Source: Amorphoplanes friuliensis DSM 7358
GTDB lineage: Bacteria; Actinomycetota; Actinomycetes; Mycobacteriales; Micromonosporaceae
DNA: 64,000 bases
Reading direction: 5' to 3'
Assembly: GCF_000494755.1 (NCBI RefSeq)
Contig: NC_022657.1
Span: 5,804,001-5,868,000, forward strand
A program made the translations under genes and the position numbers. Under the pieces are notes generated by a model. It saw only the letters and a list, made by a program, of their open reading frames with translations, did not search any database and was not told the origin of the DNA. This document shows, piece after piece, positions 39,203 through 48,158 of this stretch. The stretch's first letter is position 1. Every line of letters begins with the position of its first letter.

Positions 39203-40486
39203 TCAGCGCTCGGTGATCGGGACGAACTGACGCTCGGCCTCGCCCGTGTAGAGCTGGCGCGGGCGGCCGATCTTGGTGGTCGGGTCGGCCATCATCTCGC
39301 CCCACTGCGCGATCCAGCCGGGGAGCCGGCCGAGCGCGAACAGCACCGTGAACATCTTCGTCGGGAACCCCATGGCCTTGTAGATCAGGCCGGTGTAGAA
39401 GTCGACGTTCGGGTACAGCTTGCGGGAGACGAAGTAGTCGTCCGCGAGGGCGATCTCCTCGAGCTTCAGGGCGATCTCGAGCAGCGGGTCCGGCCGGTCC
39501 ATCGTGGAGATGACGTCCTGGACGGCCTTCTTGACGATGGCGGCGCGCGGGTCGTAGTTCTTGTAGACCCGGTGCCCGAAGCCCATGAGCTTCACGCCCT
39601 TCTCCTTGGCCTTGACGCGGCGCACGAACGCGTCCACGTCGCCGCCGTCGGCGCGGATGCCCTCGAGCATCTCCAGCACCGCGGAGTTGGCGCCACCGTG
39701 CAGCGGGCCCGACAGGGCGTTGATGCCCGACGAGACCGACGCGAACAGGTTGGCCTGCGCCGAACCCACCAGCCGCACGGTCGACGTGGAGCAGTTCTGC
39801 TCGTGGTCGGCGTGCAGCACGAAGAGCATGTCGAGCACCTTCGCCAGCGTCGGGTCCACCTCGTAGTTCACGGTGGGCAGGCCGAACGTCATGCGGAGGA
39901 AGTTCTCGACGTAGTCGAGCGAGTTGTCGGGGTACGGCAGCGGGTGACCGATCGACTTCTTGTACGCGTACGCCGCGATGGTCGGAAGCTTCGCCATGAG
40001 CCGAATCCCGGAGATCTCGACCTGCTCGGGATCCGCCGGGTCGAGCGCGTCCTGGTAGAACGTCGAGAGCGCGGTGACGGCCGAGGAGAGCACCGCCATC
40101 GGGTGCGCGTCACGGGGGAAGCCGGAGAAGAAGGCGCGCATCTCCTCCTGCAGCAGCGTGTGCACCCGGATCTTGTCGCCGAACTCGGCCAGCTCGGCCG
40201 GGGTCGGCAGCTTGTCGTGGATCAGCAGGTAGGAGACCTCGAGGAACGAGGCCTTGCCCGCGAGCTGCTCGATCGGGAAGCCCCGATAGCGCAGGATGCC
40301 GGCGTCACCGTCGATGTAGGTGATCGCCGACGCGCAGGAAGCCGTGTTGACGAAGCCCTGGTCCAGGGTGACGTATCCGGTCTCCTTCAGCAGCGCGCTG
40401 ACATCGATGCCGCCTGGACCCTCGACCGCCTCGCGGACCGGCATGGACAATTGGCCACCGGGGTGGTCGAGCTTGACATCCGTCAT
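39203..40486 (-). CDS. gltA: Citrate synthase
   Basis: The 427-residue enzyme joins acetyl-CoA and oxaloacetate in the TCA cycle. The active-site segments are LSGPLHGGANSAVLEM (His), MGFGHRVYKNYDPRA (second His) and VDFYTGLIYKAMGFPTKMF (Asp). The length and the N-terminal extension MTDVKLDHPGG fit type II citrate synthases of actinobacteria. ATG 40486 follows GAGGGAAATAC. The convergent terminator at 39156 ends its transcript. Confidence 0.96.
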   Translation of the reverse strand: MTDVKLDHPGGQLSMPVREAVEGPGGIDVSALLKETGYVTLDQGFVNTASCASAITYIDGDAGILRYRGFPIEQLAGKASFLEVSYLLIHDKLPTPAELAEFGDKIRVHTLLQEEMRAFFSGFPRDAHPMAVLSSAVTALSTFYQDALDPADPEQVEISGIRLMAKLPTIAAYAYKKSIGHPLPYPDNSLDYVENFLRMTFGLPTVNYEVDPTLAKVLDMLFVLHADHEQNCSTSTVRLVGSAQANLFASVSSGINALSGPLHGGANSAVLEMLEGIRADGGDVDAFVRRVKAKEKGVKLMGFGHRVYKNYDPRAAIVKKAVQDVISTMDRPDPLLEIALKLEEIALADDYFVSRKLYPNVDFYTGLIYKAMGFPTKMFTVLFALGRLPGWIAQWGEMMADPTTKIGRPRQLYTGEAERQFVPITER

Positions 40487-40666
40487 GTATTTCCCTCACT
40501 TCACCGGCAGATGTCGCCAATAACCTGCCGTTCACCGTAAACCCTCAACCTGAACGGGTCATCAAGCGGTCGACCGCTGAGGGATTGATCACGACCGCCA
40601 TCGCCGTACACACCATAGATAATGGTCGGTGTAACCGCGTCGTCGCGGTGCGGAGGTGGTGAACCG

Positions 40667-41524
40667 ATGCAGATTCCGGGCCCTGCTCCTGTCGTCGTGG
40701 GTGTCAACGGCACCGCGGCGGGTCTTGCCGCGACCCGTCTGGCCGCCCGGGAGGCGATGGCCCGGGGCCACCCGCTCCGGGTCGTGCACGTGTTCACCGG
40801 GCCGGGCGCCGGGTCCGCCGACGCACCGGACTGGGCGCAGGCGCGTCACGAGGCGAGCGAGATCGTCGCGGAAGCGGTCGGCACCGCGACTCGCACCGTT
40901 CCCGGCGTCCGGGTCGAGGGTCTGGTGCTGGACGGGCTGCCGGTGCGGGAGTTGCTGCGGTTGAGCCGTAATGCCGAGCTGCTCGTGCTGGCCGACGACG
41001 ACCTCGCGAGCACCCCGCGCCTGCCCGTCGACTCGGTGCTGGTGCAGGTGGCCTCGCGGTCGCGCCGCCCGGTCTTCGTGGCCCGGGGTGTCCGCCCGCC
41101 GGCGGGGCCCCTGATGACGGCAGTCGACGGCTCCCCCACCTCGCTGCTCGCGCTGCGCGTCGCCGCGGCCGAGGCCGAGCGGCGCGGCACCGCTCTGGAG
41201 GTGCTGCACGTGGTGGAGACCGAGGCCCGCCGGGCTGCCGGTCAGCTGCTGCTCGACACCGCGGTGGCCACCCTGCCGGGGTCCTGGCCCGTGCGCACCA
41301 GCCTGCTGATCGGAGAACCTGCGGCGACTCTCGTACGCGCGTCCCGCCGAGCCCGCATGATGATCGTGGGACCGCGCGGCGCCGGTGGCGGCACGTTGCT
41401 GGGTGGCGTGGCCCAGCAGTTGCTGCGCCGGTGTGCGTGCCCGACCGTGTTTGTCCACGGAACCCCTGCCGGGGTGACGCCGGTGGCGGGTACGGTGCGA
41501 TCGGCGGGAGCGCTGATGAGCTGA
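40667..41524 (+). CDS. Universal stress protein with two Usp domains
   Basis: The 285-residue protein contains two tandem Usp domains (about residues 8-140 and 148-278), each opening with a VVGVNGT or MTAVDGS strand. The second ends with an ATP-binding type loop GPRGAGGGTLLGGVAQQ (about 245-261). Usp proteins bind ATP and are induced in stasis, hypoxia or stress. I chose ATG 40667, which follows GGAGGTG. The GGDEF-EAL gene begins 17 bases after its stop, so the two are probably co-transcribed. Confidence 0.88.
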   Translation: MQIPGPAPVVVGVNGTAAGLAATRLAAREAMARGHPLRVVHVFTGPGAGSADAPDWAQARHEASEIVAEAVGTATRTVPGVRVEGLVLDGLPVRELLRLSRNAELLVLADDDLASTPRLPVDSVLVQVASRSRRPVFVARGVRPPAGPLMTAVDGSPTSLLALRVAAAEAERRGTALEVLHVVETEARRAAGQLLLDTAVATLPGSWPVRTSLLIGEPAATLVRASRRARMMIVGPRGAGGGTLLGGVAQQLLRRCACPTVFVHGTPAGVTPVAGTVRSAGALMS

Positions 41525-41541
41525 CGGACTGCCAGGGGGAG

Positions 41542-43839
41542 ATGACGGTGCTGACCACAGCTCCGTCGACGCGGGGTCGGCGGTGGTGGCTGCTCTTCGG
41601 GGTGGCCGGTGTCCTCGCCACCGTCCTCTACACGGTCAATCTCGGCGCCGCGGTCAGCACGGCCGCCTTCGCCGTGATCGGCATCGGCACCGTCTGGGCG
41701 CTGTTCGCCGCTCCGCGCCGCTTCCGGGCCGAGCCCCGCAAGGCGTGGCCGTTCATGGGCGCCGCCGGCATCTTCTTCCTGGTCGGCGTCGTGGTCCGGC
41801 CCGCGGTCGAGAGCCGGCCGCTGCTCGCCGACGCTTTCACGATCCCCGGGTACGTCCTCCTGGGCCTCTTCTTCGTCATGCTGCTGCGGGCGCGCGGGAG
41901 CATCGAACGCCACGCCCTGCTCGACGGGCTGATGGTGTGCCTGGCCGGCGGGCTCGCCAGTGCACTGCTGCTGGCCGCTCCGGCGGCGGCGATCGAGGGG
42001 CGCCCGCAGCTCGTCTCGGTGCTGGCCGGCCTCTACCCGCTCTTCGACGTGGTGCTGCTCGCGCTGGGCATCAACCTCACCTTCACCGCGCGTACGTGGC
42101 CCGTGAGCCTGGCGGCGTTGGTGGCCGGCATGGCGCTGATGGTCGTCGGTGACCTCGCGTACGCCATCATCGGCGTCTCCGGGCGGACCTACGCGTCGCC
42201 GCTGCTGGACGTGCCTTTTCTGCTGGCGTACACGTTGCTCGGGGTCTCGGCCCTGCACCCGTCGGTGGTGGAGCTGGGCCGCGCGGCCCGCCATCCGGTC
42301 CAGGCCTGGTCCTGGCGCCGGATGCTCCTGCTCGTGCCGTCCGTGATCACACCGTTCGTGCTGCTGGTGACGGTCGGTGGCCGGTCGGTCGAATACCGCA
42401 TGCTGATCGGCGCCTGCGGCATCGCCATCGTCGCGCTCCTGCTGCTGCGGGCCGTCTCGGCCGTGCAGGCGCAGGTCGCGGCGCAGCTGCACTCCGAGCA
42501 CCAGGCCATGCACGACCCGCTGACCGGGCTCCCGAACCGCCGGATGATCTCCGCGGAGATCGAACGGCTGCTCGCCGCGACACCGCCGGAGGGCACCCGG
42601 CGGGTCTGGGTCTACTTCCTCGACCTCGACGGGTTCAAGTGGGTCAACGACTCCTGGGGTCACGACACCGGCGACCAGCTGGTCATCGAGGTCGCGCTGC
42701 GGCTGCGGTCGGCGGTCCCGGCGGGCACGATGCTGGCCCGGGTCGGCGGCGACGAGTTCCTGATCGCGTCCGTCGGCGACGAGCAGGCTGCGCTGCGGCT
42801 GGTGGAGGACATCCACCGGTGCTTCGCGCGGCCGCTGCCGGTCCGTGACACCGAGGTCGTCATCAGCGCTTCCATCGGCATCGCGCACGCCCCGGGTGAC
42901 GGCACCCCCGCGGTCACGGCCGAGGCGCTGCAGCGCGACGCCGACACGGCGATGTACCGCTCCAAGGCCGAGGGCCCGGGCCGCGCGACCATCTTCGACA
43001 CCTCGATGCACGACCGGGTCCGCGAGCGCATCGAGCTCGAGGGGGCCCTGCGGACCGCGCTGGCCGAGAACCAGCTCAGCGTCGTCTACCAGCCGATCGT
43101 GCGGATGGAGACGGGCCGGCCGGTCGGCGCCGAGGCCCTGGTGCGCTGGAACCACCCGGAACGCGGCCCGATCCCGCCGATGACCTTCGTCCCGGTCGCC
43201 GAGGACGCCGGGCTGATCGGCCCGCTGGGCGACTGGGTCCGCAACGAGGCGCTGGGGCAGCTGTCGCGGTGGCGTGCGGACGGGACGGTCGGCGCCGACT
43301 TCTACCTCTCGATCAACGTCTCGCCCCGCCAGCTGAGCCAGGCCGAGCTGCCGATGGTCGTCTCCGGCGAGCTGATGACCCACGGCGTACCGGCGTCGGC
43401 GGTGGCGCTGGAGATGACCGAGTCGGTGATGGCCGACGGCGGCAGTGTCACCGCCAAGGTGCTCTTCGAGCTTCGCGAGCTCGGGGTCCAGCTGCTCGTC
43501 GACGACTTCGGCACCGGCTTCTCGGCGCTGGGCTACCTGCGCAAGTTCCCGGTGACCGGCGTGAAGATCGACCGGTCGTTCGTCTCCGGGCTCGGCGAAG
43601 GCGGTGAGGACGAGGAGATCGTGCGCGCGGTGGTCGCCATGGGCCGGGCCCTCGGCCTGAGCATCGTCGCGGAGGGTGTCGAGACCCGTGTGCAGCGTGA
43701 CGCGCTCGCCGCCGTCGGTGTCACCCAGGGCCAGGGCTGGCTCTGGGGACCGGGCGTCCCGGCCGGCGACTTCGCGAGCCACTGGAGCGCACGTCAGCAC
43801 GCGTCCGGGGCCGAGCGCCTCGGTGCCCGCAACACCTGA
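41542..43839 (+). CDS. Membrane GGDEF-EAL protein (c-di-GMP synthesis and breakdown)
   Basis: The 765-residue protein has eight or so N-terminal membrane helices (residues 15 to about 310), then a GGDEF domain (about 335-495) and an EAL domain (about 510-760). The cyclase motif is intact, RVGGDEFLIA, and the phosphodiesterase motif is AEALVRW with DDFGTGFSALGYLR. It could make or degrade c-di-GMP; the membrane part probably senses a signal. ATG 41542 follows CCAGGGGGAG. It follows the universal stress gene by 17 bases. A second such protein with a degenerate cyclase motif lies at 50052-52361. Confidence 0.92.
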   Translation: MTVLTTAPSTRGRRWWLLFGVAGVLATVLYTVNLGAAVSTAAFAVIGIGTVWALFAAPRRFRAEPRKAWPFMGAAGIFFLVGVVVRPAVESRPLLADAFTIPGYVLLGLFFVMLLRARGSIERHALLDGLMVCLAGGLASALLLAAPAAAIEGRPQLVSVLAGLYPLFDVVLLALGINLTFTARTWPVSLAALVAGMALMVVGDLAYAIIGVSGRTYASPLLDVPFLLAYTLLGVSALHPSVVELGRAARHPVQAWSWRRMLLLVPSVITPFVLLVTVGGRSVEYRMLIGACGIAIVALLLLRAVSAVQAQVAAQLHSEHQAMHDPLTGLPNRRMISAEIERLLAATPPEGTRRVWVYFLDLDGFKWVNDSWGHDTGDQLVIEVALRLRSAVPAGTMLARVGGDEFLIASVGDEQAALRLVEDIHRCFARPLPVRDTEVVISASIGIAHAPGDGTPAVTAEALQRDADTAMYRSKAEGPGRATIFDTSMHDRVRERIELEGALRTALAENQLSVVYQPIVRMETGRPVGAEALVRWNHPERGPIPPMTFVPVAEDAGLIGPLGDWVRNEALGQLSRWRADGTVGADFYLSINVSPRQLSQAELPMVVSGELMTHGVPASAVALEMTESVMADGGSVTAKVLFELRELGVQLLVDDFGTGFSALGYLRKFPVTGVKIDRSFVSGLGEGGEDEEIVRAVVAMGRALGLSIVAEGVETRVQRDALAAVGVTQGQGWLWGPGVPAGDFASHWSARQHASGAERLGARNT

Positions 43840-43973
43840 CCCGTTCCCCACAGGGTGACAATCGTCTCGCCCACCTCTGGCGTCACGGCGACAAGTCCGG
43901 CATTATTCGCTCGGCCCGGAACCCTCCACTGGGGGAATCCGCGGCCGATGACTGAGACCGGAGGAGGCGACAC

Positions 43974-44111
43974 ATGATGACGACGCTGATCGGATCCGAG
44001 GGTTCCGTGATCTGGCTCGTGGCCGTTCTGCTCGTACTGGCCTCGGGCCTCGCAGGTGCGCTGCTGGCCGCCACGCGGATGGACGCCGAGCACCGCACTC
44101 CGGAGCACTGA
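43974..44111 (+). CDS. Small single-span membrane protein, 45 aa
   Basis: The short open frame starts MMTTLIGSEGS, has one hydrophobic segment (about residues 12-33, VIWLVAVLLVLASGLAGALLA) and ends with a charged tail RMDAEHRTPEH. A strong GGAGGAGGCG lies six bases before the first ATG (the second ATG is the next codon). The stop is 25 bases before the exonuclease III start. The function is unknown; its size and layout are those of small membrane regulators or toxins-like peptides, without further support. Confidence 0.7.
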   Translation: MMTTLIGSEGSVIWLVAVLLVLASGLAGALLAATRMDAEHRTPEH

Positions 44112-44136
44112 CCCCCACAGGTGGCAAGCTGGTGGG

Positions 44137-44940
44137 ATGCGCTTCGCCACCTGGAACGTCAACTCGGTCAAGGCCCGCCTGCCCCGGCTGCTGGAGTGGC
44201 TGGACCAGACCAAGCCTGACGTGCTCTGCCTGCAGGAGACCAAGGTCGCGGCCGACGGTTTCCCCGCCACGGAGGTCGCCGACCTCGGATATCAGACCGC
44301 CTCGTACGGCCAGGGCCGCTGGAACGGTGTCGCCGTTCTCTCCCGGATCGGCCTCGAGGACGTGCGCCACGGCTTCGACGGTGAGCCCGGCTTCCCCGAC
44401 CCCGAGGCGCGCGCGATCAGCGCCACCTGCGGCGGCATCCGCTTCACCTCCGTGTACGTGCCGAACGGGCGCACGCCGGACGACCCGCACTACACGTACA
44501 AGCTGGCCTGGTTCGCCGCGCTGAGGACGGCTCTGGCCGCGCAGGAGGGACCGGCGGTCGTGACGGGCGACTTCAACGTCGCGCCGACCGACGACGACGT
44601 CTGGGACCCCGCCCTGTTCGCCGCGTCGACGCACGTCACCCCGCCCGAGCGCGACGCCCTGGCCGCCCTGCGTGACCTGGGCCTGGTCGACGTGGTCCCC
44701 CGCCCGCTCAAGGGTGATCACCCCTTCACGTACTGGGACTACCGTGCCGGGATGTTCCACCAGAACAAGGGCATGCGGATCGACCTGGTCTACGCCACCC
44801 CCGACGTGGCCGCCACGGTGCGCGACGCCGTGGTCGACAGGGAGGCCCGCAAGGGCAAGGGACCGTCCGACCATGCCCCGATCGTGGTGGACACCGACGC
44901 GCCCGTTCCCCCGTCCGAGCCGGGCCGGATTCCGGCCTAG
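44137..44940 (+). CDS. xth: Exodeoxyribonuclease III (AP endonuclease family)
   Basis: The 267-residue enzyme repairs abasic sites and resects DNA 3' ends. It has the EEP motifs ATWNVNSVKARL at residues 4-15, CLQETKV (metal Glu), VVTGDFNVAPTDDD (Asp-x-Asn) and SDHAPIVV near the C-terminus (catalytic His). ATG 44137 gives MRFATWNVNSV, which is the usual start. It lies 25 bases after the 45-aa membrane peptide gene and may be co-transcribed with it. Confidence 0.95.
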   Translation: MRFATWNVNSVKARLPRLLEWLDQTKPDVLCLQETKVAADGFPATEVADLGYQTASYGQGRWNGVAVLSRIGLEDVRHGFDGEPGFPDPEARAISATCGGIRFTSVYVPNGRTPDDPHYTYKLAWFAALRTALAAQEGPAVVTGDFNVAPTDDDVWDPALFAASTHVTPPERDALAALRDLGLVDVVPRPLKGDHPFTYWDYRAGMFHQNKGMRIDLVYATPDVAATVRDAVVDREARKGKGPSDHAPIVVDTDAPVPPSEPGRIPA

Positions 44941-44994
44941 CGCGTAGGCTGGCTTGGATCGGCTTCTGACGGCGGGCGACGAAGAGGGGAACGG

Positions 44995-46656
44995 ATGGAC
45001 CTCCGGACACCGGTGACGCCACTTCTGGCACCGGCGCCTGCCCTGCTGCGCGCGGCACTCGACGCGTCCGCCGAGGCCGTGCTGCTGTGCCGGGCCTCTG
45101 ACGACACGATCCTGCTGGCCAACGCCGCGGCGACCGAACTGCTGCCGGGTCTCGTCGCGACCGGCGGAGCTCTCGCCCGCGCCACGGCCGAGCAGGCCGA
45201 CTCGTTCACGGACGAGGTCGCGGAACGCCACCTGCACGGCCGCCGGCAAGCTCTCGACGCCGATCACTACGCGTGGTACCTGCGGGACATCACCGAGGAG
45301 ATCCGGCGCGCCGAGGCGCACGAGGCCGAGCAGGCGCGGACAGCTTTCCTCGCCGAGGCCGGCCGCCGGCTCTCCTCGTCGCTGCATCAGCGCCGCTGTG
45401 TCCGGACGACCGTCGAGCTGGCCGTGGCCCACCTCGCCGACGCCGCCGTGGTCGTCCTCCCGACGCGCCACCGGCAGAGCGAGTGGGTGCGCCTGGTCCA
45501 GGGCGAGGCGGCCGAGGAAGGCACCCTGCGCGACAAGGTGCTGGGTGAGGTGCCCGGCCTGGAGGAAGCGCTGGGCGGTTTCCCGCCGATCCCGAGCCGC
45601 TGGCTGGACGCCTCCCAGGTGCCCGCATGGCTGCTCCCCGAGGGTTTCGGCCCGGTCGGTGCGCTGCTGGTGACGCCGCTGCCCGGCAACGCCGAGCCGG
45701 CCGGTGCGCTGGTCCTGGCCCGCCGCGGCCCCGACGCGGTCTTCTCCGCCGAGGACGAGATGCTGGCCCGGATCTTCGCGGCCCGCGCGGGTGCGGCTGT
45801 CTCGGCCGCGGCGCTCTACCGCGAGCAGGTCGACACCACCGCGATCCTGCAGGCCGACCTGCTGCCGCCGGAGCTGCCCCAGCCCGAGGGTGTGGAGCTG
45901 GTCGGCTCCTACCAGGCCGCCAAGGACGCCCTGCGCATCGGCGGCGACTTCTACGACGTGTTCGGCCCGACCGAGGAGAGCCCCGAGACGGTCATCGCGC
46001 TCGGTGACGTCTGTGGCAAGGGTCCCGAGGCGGCCGTGCTGACCGGCAAGGTCCGGCAGACGCTGCGGGCCCTGCGCCTGGTCGGCTCCGACCCGGCCGC
46101 GATGCTGACCGTGCTCAACCGCGCGCTGCTCGGCTCCAGCCGCCAGCACCGCTTCGTCACCCTGGTCGTCGGCGCGATCAGCCGCTCCGAGCACGGCCGC
46201 GTGCGGCTCGAGCTGGCGACGGGCGGTCACCCCGCTCCCCTGGTGCTGCGCGCCGACGGGACCGTCGAGGCGGTCCCGGTGACCGGCACCCTGATCGGCG
46301 TGGTGCCCCAGATCCTGGTGCGGCCGGCGACGATCGAGCTGGCGCCCGGCGAGCTCTGCCTGATGTACAGCGACGGCCTGACCGAGGCCCGCGGCGGTGC
46401 CACCGGCAACGAGCAGTACGGCGAGACCCGCCTGCGTGACGCCCTGGCCAGCTGTCAGGGCATGCCGGGCGCGGCGGCGGTCGAACGGGTCCGCCAGCTC
46501 GTCTCCGACTGGGTGCACGGCGGGGTCCGCGACGACATCGCGATGCTCGCGGTCCGCGCACCGGCCCGCACCAAGCTGAGTCTCATGGAAACCGGTGGGA
46601 CCAGCGCCTCCCCGTTTGCGATCGACGCCACCCGGAGGGGCCGCCGCCGCTCATGA
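44995..46656 (+). CDS. SpoIIE/RsbU-type PP2C phosphatase with PAS and GAF-like regions
   Basis: The 553-residue protein has a PAS-like N-terminus (about residues 15-95), a GAF-like domain (about 115-275), and a C-terminal PP2C serine phosphatase (about 315-525). Metal-binding motifs are IGGDFYDVF, LGDVCGKG, YSDGLTEAR and DDIAMLAV. Such phosphatases release STAS proteins from phosphorylation and so free sigma factors. Two predicted STAS-containing partners in this window lack the acceptor serine, so its target probably lies elsewhere. It overlaps the B12-binding gene by ATGA (46653-46656), which makes a two-gene unit. Confidence 0.92.
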   Translation: MDLRTPVTPLLAPAPALLRAALDASAEAVLLCRASDDTILLANAAATELLPGLVATGGALARATAEQADSFTDEVAERHLHGRRQALDADHYAWYLRDITEEIRRAEAHEAEQARTAFLAEAGRRLSSSLHQRRCVRTTVELAVAHLADAAVVVLPTRHRQSEWVRLVQGEAAEEGTLRDKVLGEVPGLEEALGGFPPIPSRWLDASQVPAWLLPEGFGPVGALLVTPLPGNAEPAGALVLARRGPDAVFSAEDEMLARIFAARAGAAVSAAALYREQVDTTAILQADLLPPELPQPEGVELVGSYQAAKDALRIGGDFYDVFGPTEESPETVIALGDVCGKGPEAAVLTGKVRQTLRALRLVGSDPAAMLTVLNRALLGSSRQHRFVTLVVGAISRSEHGRVRLELATGGHPAPLVLRADGTVEAVPVTGTLIGVVPQILVRPATIELAPGELCLMYSDGLTEARGGATGNEQYGETRLRDALASCQGMPGAAAVERVRQLVSDWVHGGVRDDIAMLAVRAPARTKLSLMETGGTSASPFAIDATRRGRRRS

Positions 46657-47696
46657 CGGTTTTCACCACGACACCACCGCGCTCGCTCGACGACCCCGGG
46701 CTCGGCGAGGAATACCTGCGCCTGGTCGGCGACGGCGACGAGTACGGCGCCGTCGAGGTGGTCAACGAGCTCCTCGAGAACGGCACACCCCCGCAGCGGG
46801 TCATGCTCGACCTCATCGCCCGCACCCAGGGCCGCGTCGGTGAGCTGTGGGCGGCCAACGAGTGGTCCATCGCCCGCGAGCACGCCGCGACGGCGATCAG
46901 CGAACGCGCCCTCGCGGCCGTCGCCGCCCGCTCGTCCGTCCGCCCGACCCGCGGCCGGATCACCGTCGCCTGCGTCGACGGCGAATGGCACGCCCTGCCC
47001 GTCCGCATCCTCGGCGAGATGCTGCGCCTCGACGGCTGGCGCGTCGACTTCCTCGGCGCGAACGTCCCCGGCACCCACCTCGTCACCCACCTCCACCAGA
47101 CCGGCCCCGACGCCGTGGCGCTGAGCTGCATGATCGCGACCCGGTTGCCCCGGGCGCACGCCGCGATCACCGCCTGCCGCTCGGTCGGCGTGCCGGTGAT
47201 CGCCGGAGGACGCGGCTTCGGCCCGGACGGCCGCTGGGCGGTCAAACTCGGCACCGACGCCTGGGCCGCCGGCGCCCAGGAAGCCCTGGACCGGCTCAAC
47301 GGTGACTGGCCCCCGCGCATCGGCGACCCGTACGAGACGGCGTTCCTCGGCGACGACGAATACACGTACGTCGTGCGCCACCGGGGTGATCTGGTGAGCA
47401 CGGCACTGGTCCGGCTCGCGGCGGCGTATCCGCCGGTCAGCGGGTACGACCAGCGTCAGCACGACGCGACGGCCGAGGACCTCGGCCACGTGGTCGACTT
47501 CCTCGCCGCCGCCCTCTACGTCGACGACGCGCAGATCTTCACCGACTTCGTCCAGTGGACGTCCGCGGTGCTCGAAGCGCGCGAGGTGCCGCCGGTGGCG
47601 CTCCAGATCGGTCTGATGCTGGTCCGCGACCAGCTCCGCGACTATCCCGCGGCCATCGCGGTCATCGACGCGGGCGTGGCGAAACTCCGGCCGTAA
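46653..47696 (+). CDS. CarH-like B12-binding sensor protein with C-terminal helical domain
   Basis: The 347-residue protein has the helical cap and Rossmann cobalamin-binding domain of CarH-type proteins, without the MerR DNA-binding part. The cap has Trp66 and Glu76-His77 in WAANEWSIAREH, spaced exactly as the CarH Trp-x9-Glu-His. The cobalt-ligand motif is E111-x-H113 (EWHALP), followed by LSCM and AGGRGFGP. The position of the second His that caps cobalt after light in CarH is Ala67 here. Residues 230-347 form a helical domain I do not recognise. It is translationally coupled to a SpoIIE-type phosphatase, so it may pass a B12 or light signal to it. Confidence 0.85.
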   Translation: MTVFTTTPPRSLDDPGLGEEYLRLVGDGDEYGAVEVVNELLENGTPPQRVMLDLIARTQGRVGELWAANEWSIAREHAATAISERALAAVAARSSVRPTRGRITVACVDGEWHALPVRILGEMLRLDGWRVDFLGANVPGTHLVTHLHQTGPDAVALSCMIATRLPRAHAAITACRSVGVPVIAGGRGFGPDGRWAVKLGTDAWAAGAQEALDRLNGDWPPRIGDPYETAFLGDDEYTYVVRHRGDLVSTALVRLAAAYPPVSGYDQRQHDATAEDLGHVVDFLAAALYVDDAQIFTDFVQWTSAVLEAREVPPVALQIGLMLVRDQLRDYPAAIAVIDAGVAKLRP

Positions 47697-47725
47697 TTCG
47701 GTCGCGCGGTCCGCGGCCGCGGGCT

Positions 47726-47852
47726 TACCGTGTCGGCATGATCTCCTGACGCAGCCTTTTCAGGCCCACTGCATCTGGGCGCGCCGTTCCTTGCGCGCGG
47801 ACTTCATCCGACTTGTCTCTTGCTCGCCTCGTCATTTCGAGGAGGTCGCACC
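47726..47852 (+). promoter_or_regulatory. Structured leader with three-codon uORF
   Basis: A TACCGT -10-like element (47726-47731) is followed six bases later by ATG ATC TCC TGA (47738-47749), a leaderless Met-Ile-Ser frame. Then come GCCCA/TGGGC (47764-47768 with 47776-47780), an overlapping GCGCGC pair (47779-47784 with 47793-47798), and CCTCG/CGAGG (47827-47831 with 47838-47842), which covers part of the GAGGAGG binding site (47839-47845). The first two stems are mutually exclusive. This looks like an attenuation leader responding to translation of the uORF. Confidence 0.6.
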
Positions 47853-48086
47853 ATGCCTGACTTCACAATCCACGTCGACCGCGACGACCTTGCCCGCCAG
47901 GACCTGGCCGTGGCGGTGCCGCAGTTGAATGCCGGCACCCCGGACCAGCCGACGGACACCGTCACGACAGCCACGCACCACGGCGCAGGCGACGCCCGGC
48001 TCGCAGCGCGCCAGCGCTCGGAACGGGATCGTGCCGGCCGCGCTCCGGGCGGCTCCGGCCGTTCCTACGCCTTCCGCCGCAGCTAG
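47853..48086 (+). CDS. Unknown 77-aa protein behind an attenuation-like leader
   Basis: The frame begins MPDFTIHVDRDDLARQDL and has a strong GAGGAGG eight bases before the ATG. The first 25 residues are amphipathic; the rest is hydrophilic, Arg/Ala/Gly-rich and ends RSYAFRRS. No family is recognised, and it is not a truncated ABC-F or methyltransferase as far as I can see. The elaborate leader indicates that its amount is tightly controlled. Basic C-terminal tails of this type occur on RNA-binding peptides, but that is a guess. Confidence 0.6.
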   Translation: MPDFTIHVDRDDLARQDLAVAVPQLNAGTPDQPTDTVTTATHHGAGDARLAARQRSERDRAGRAPGGSGRSYAFRRS

Positions 48087-48158
48087 GCCGCCGACCACCA
48101 GGTCCGGGCCGCGACACACCCGTGCCGTGGCCCGGGCCGGCAACGCGACGCCGGGCGA

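Noticed and set aside
41242..46518. Two open frames of about 870 codons on the minus strand
   Set aside because: They are antisense to the GGDEF-EAL gene and to the exonuclease and phosphatase genes, all well supported by motifs.
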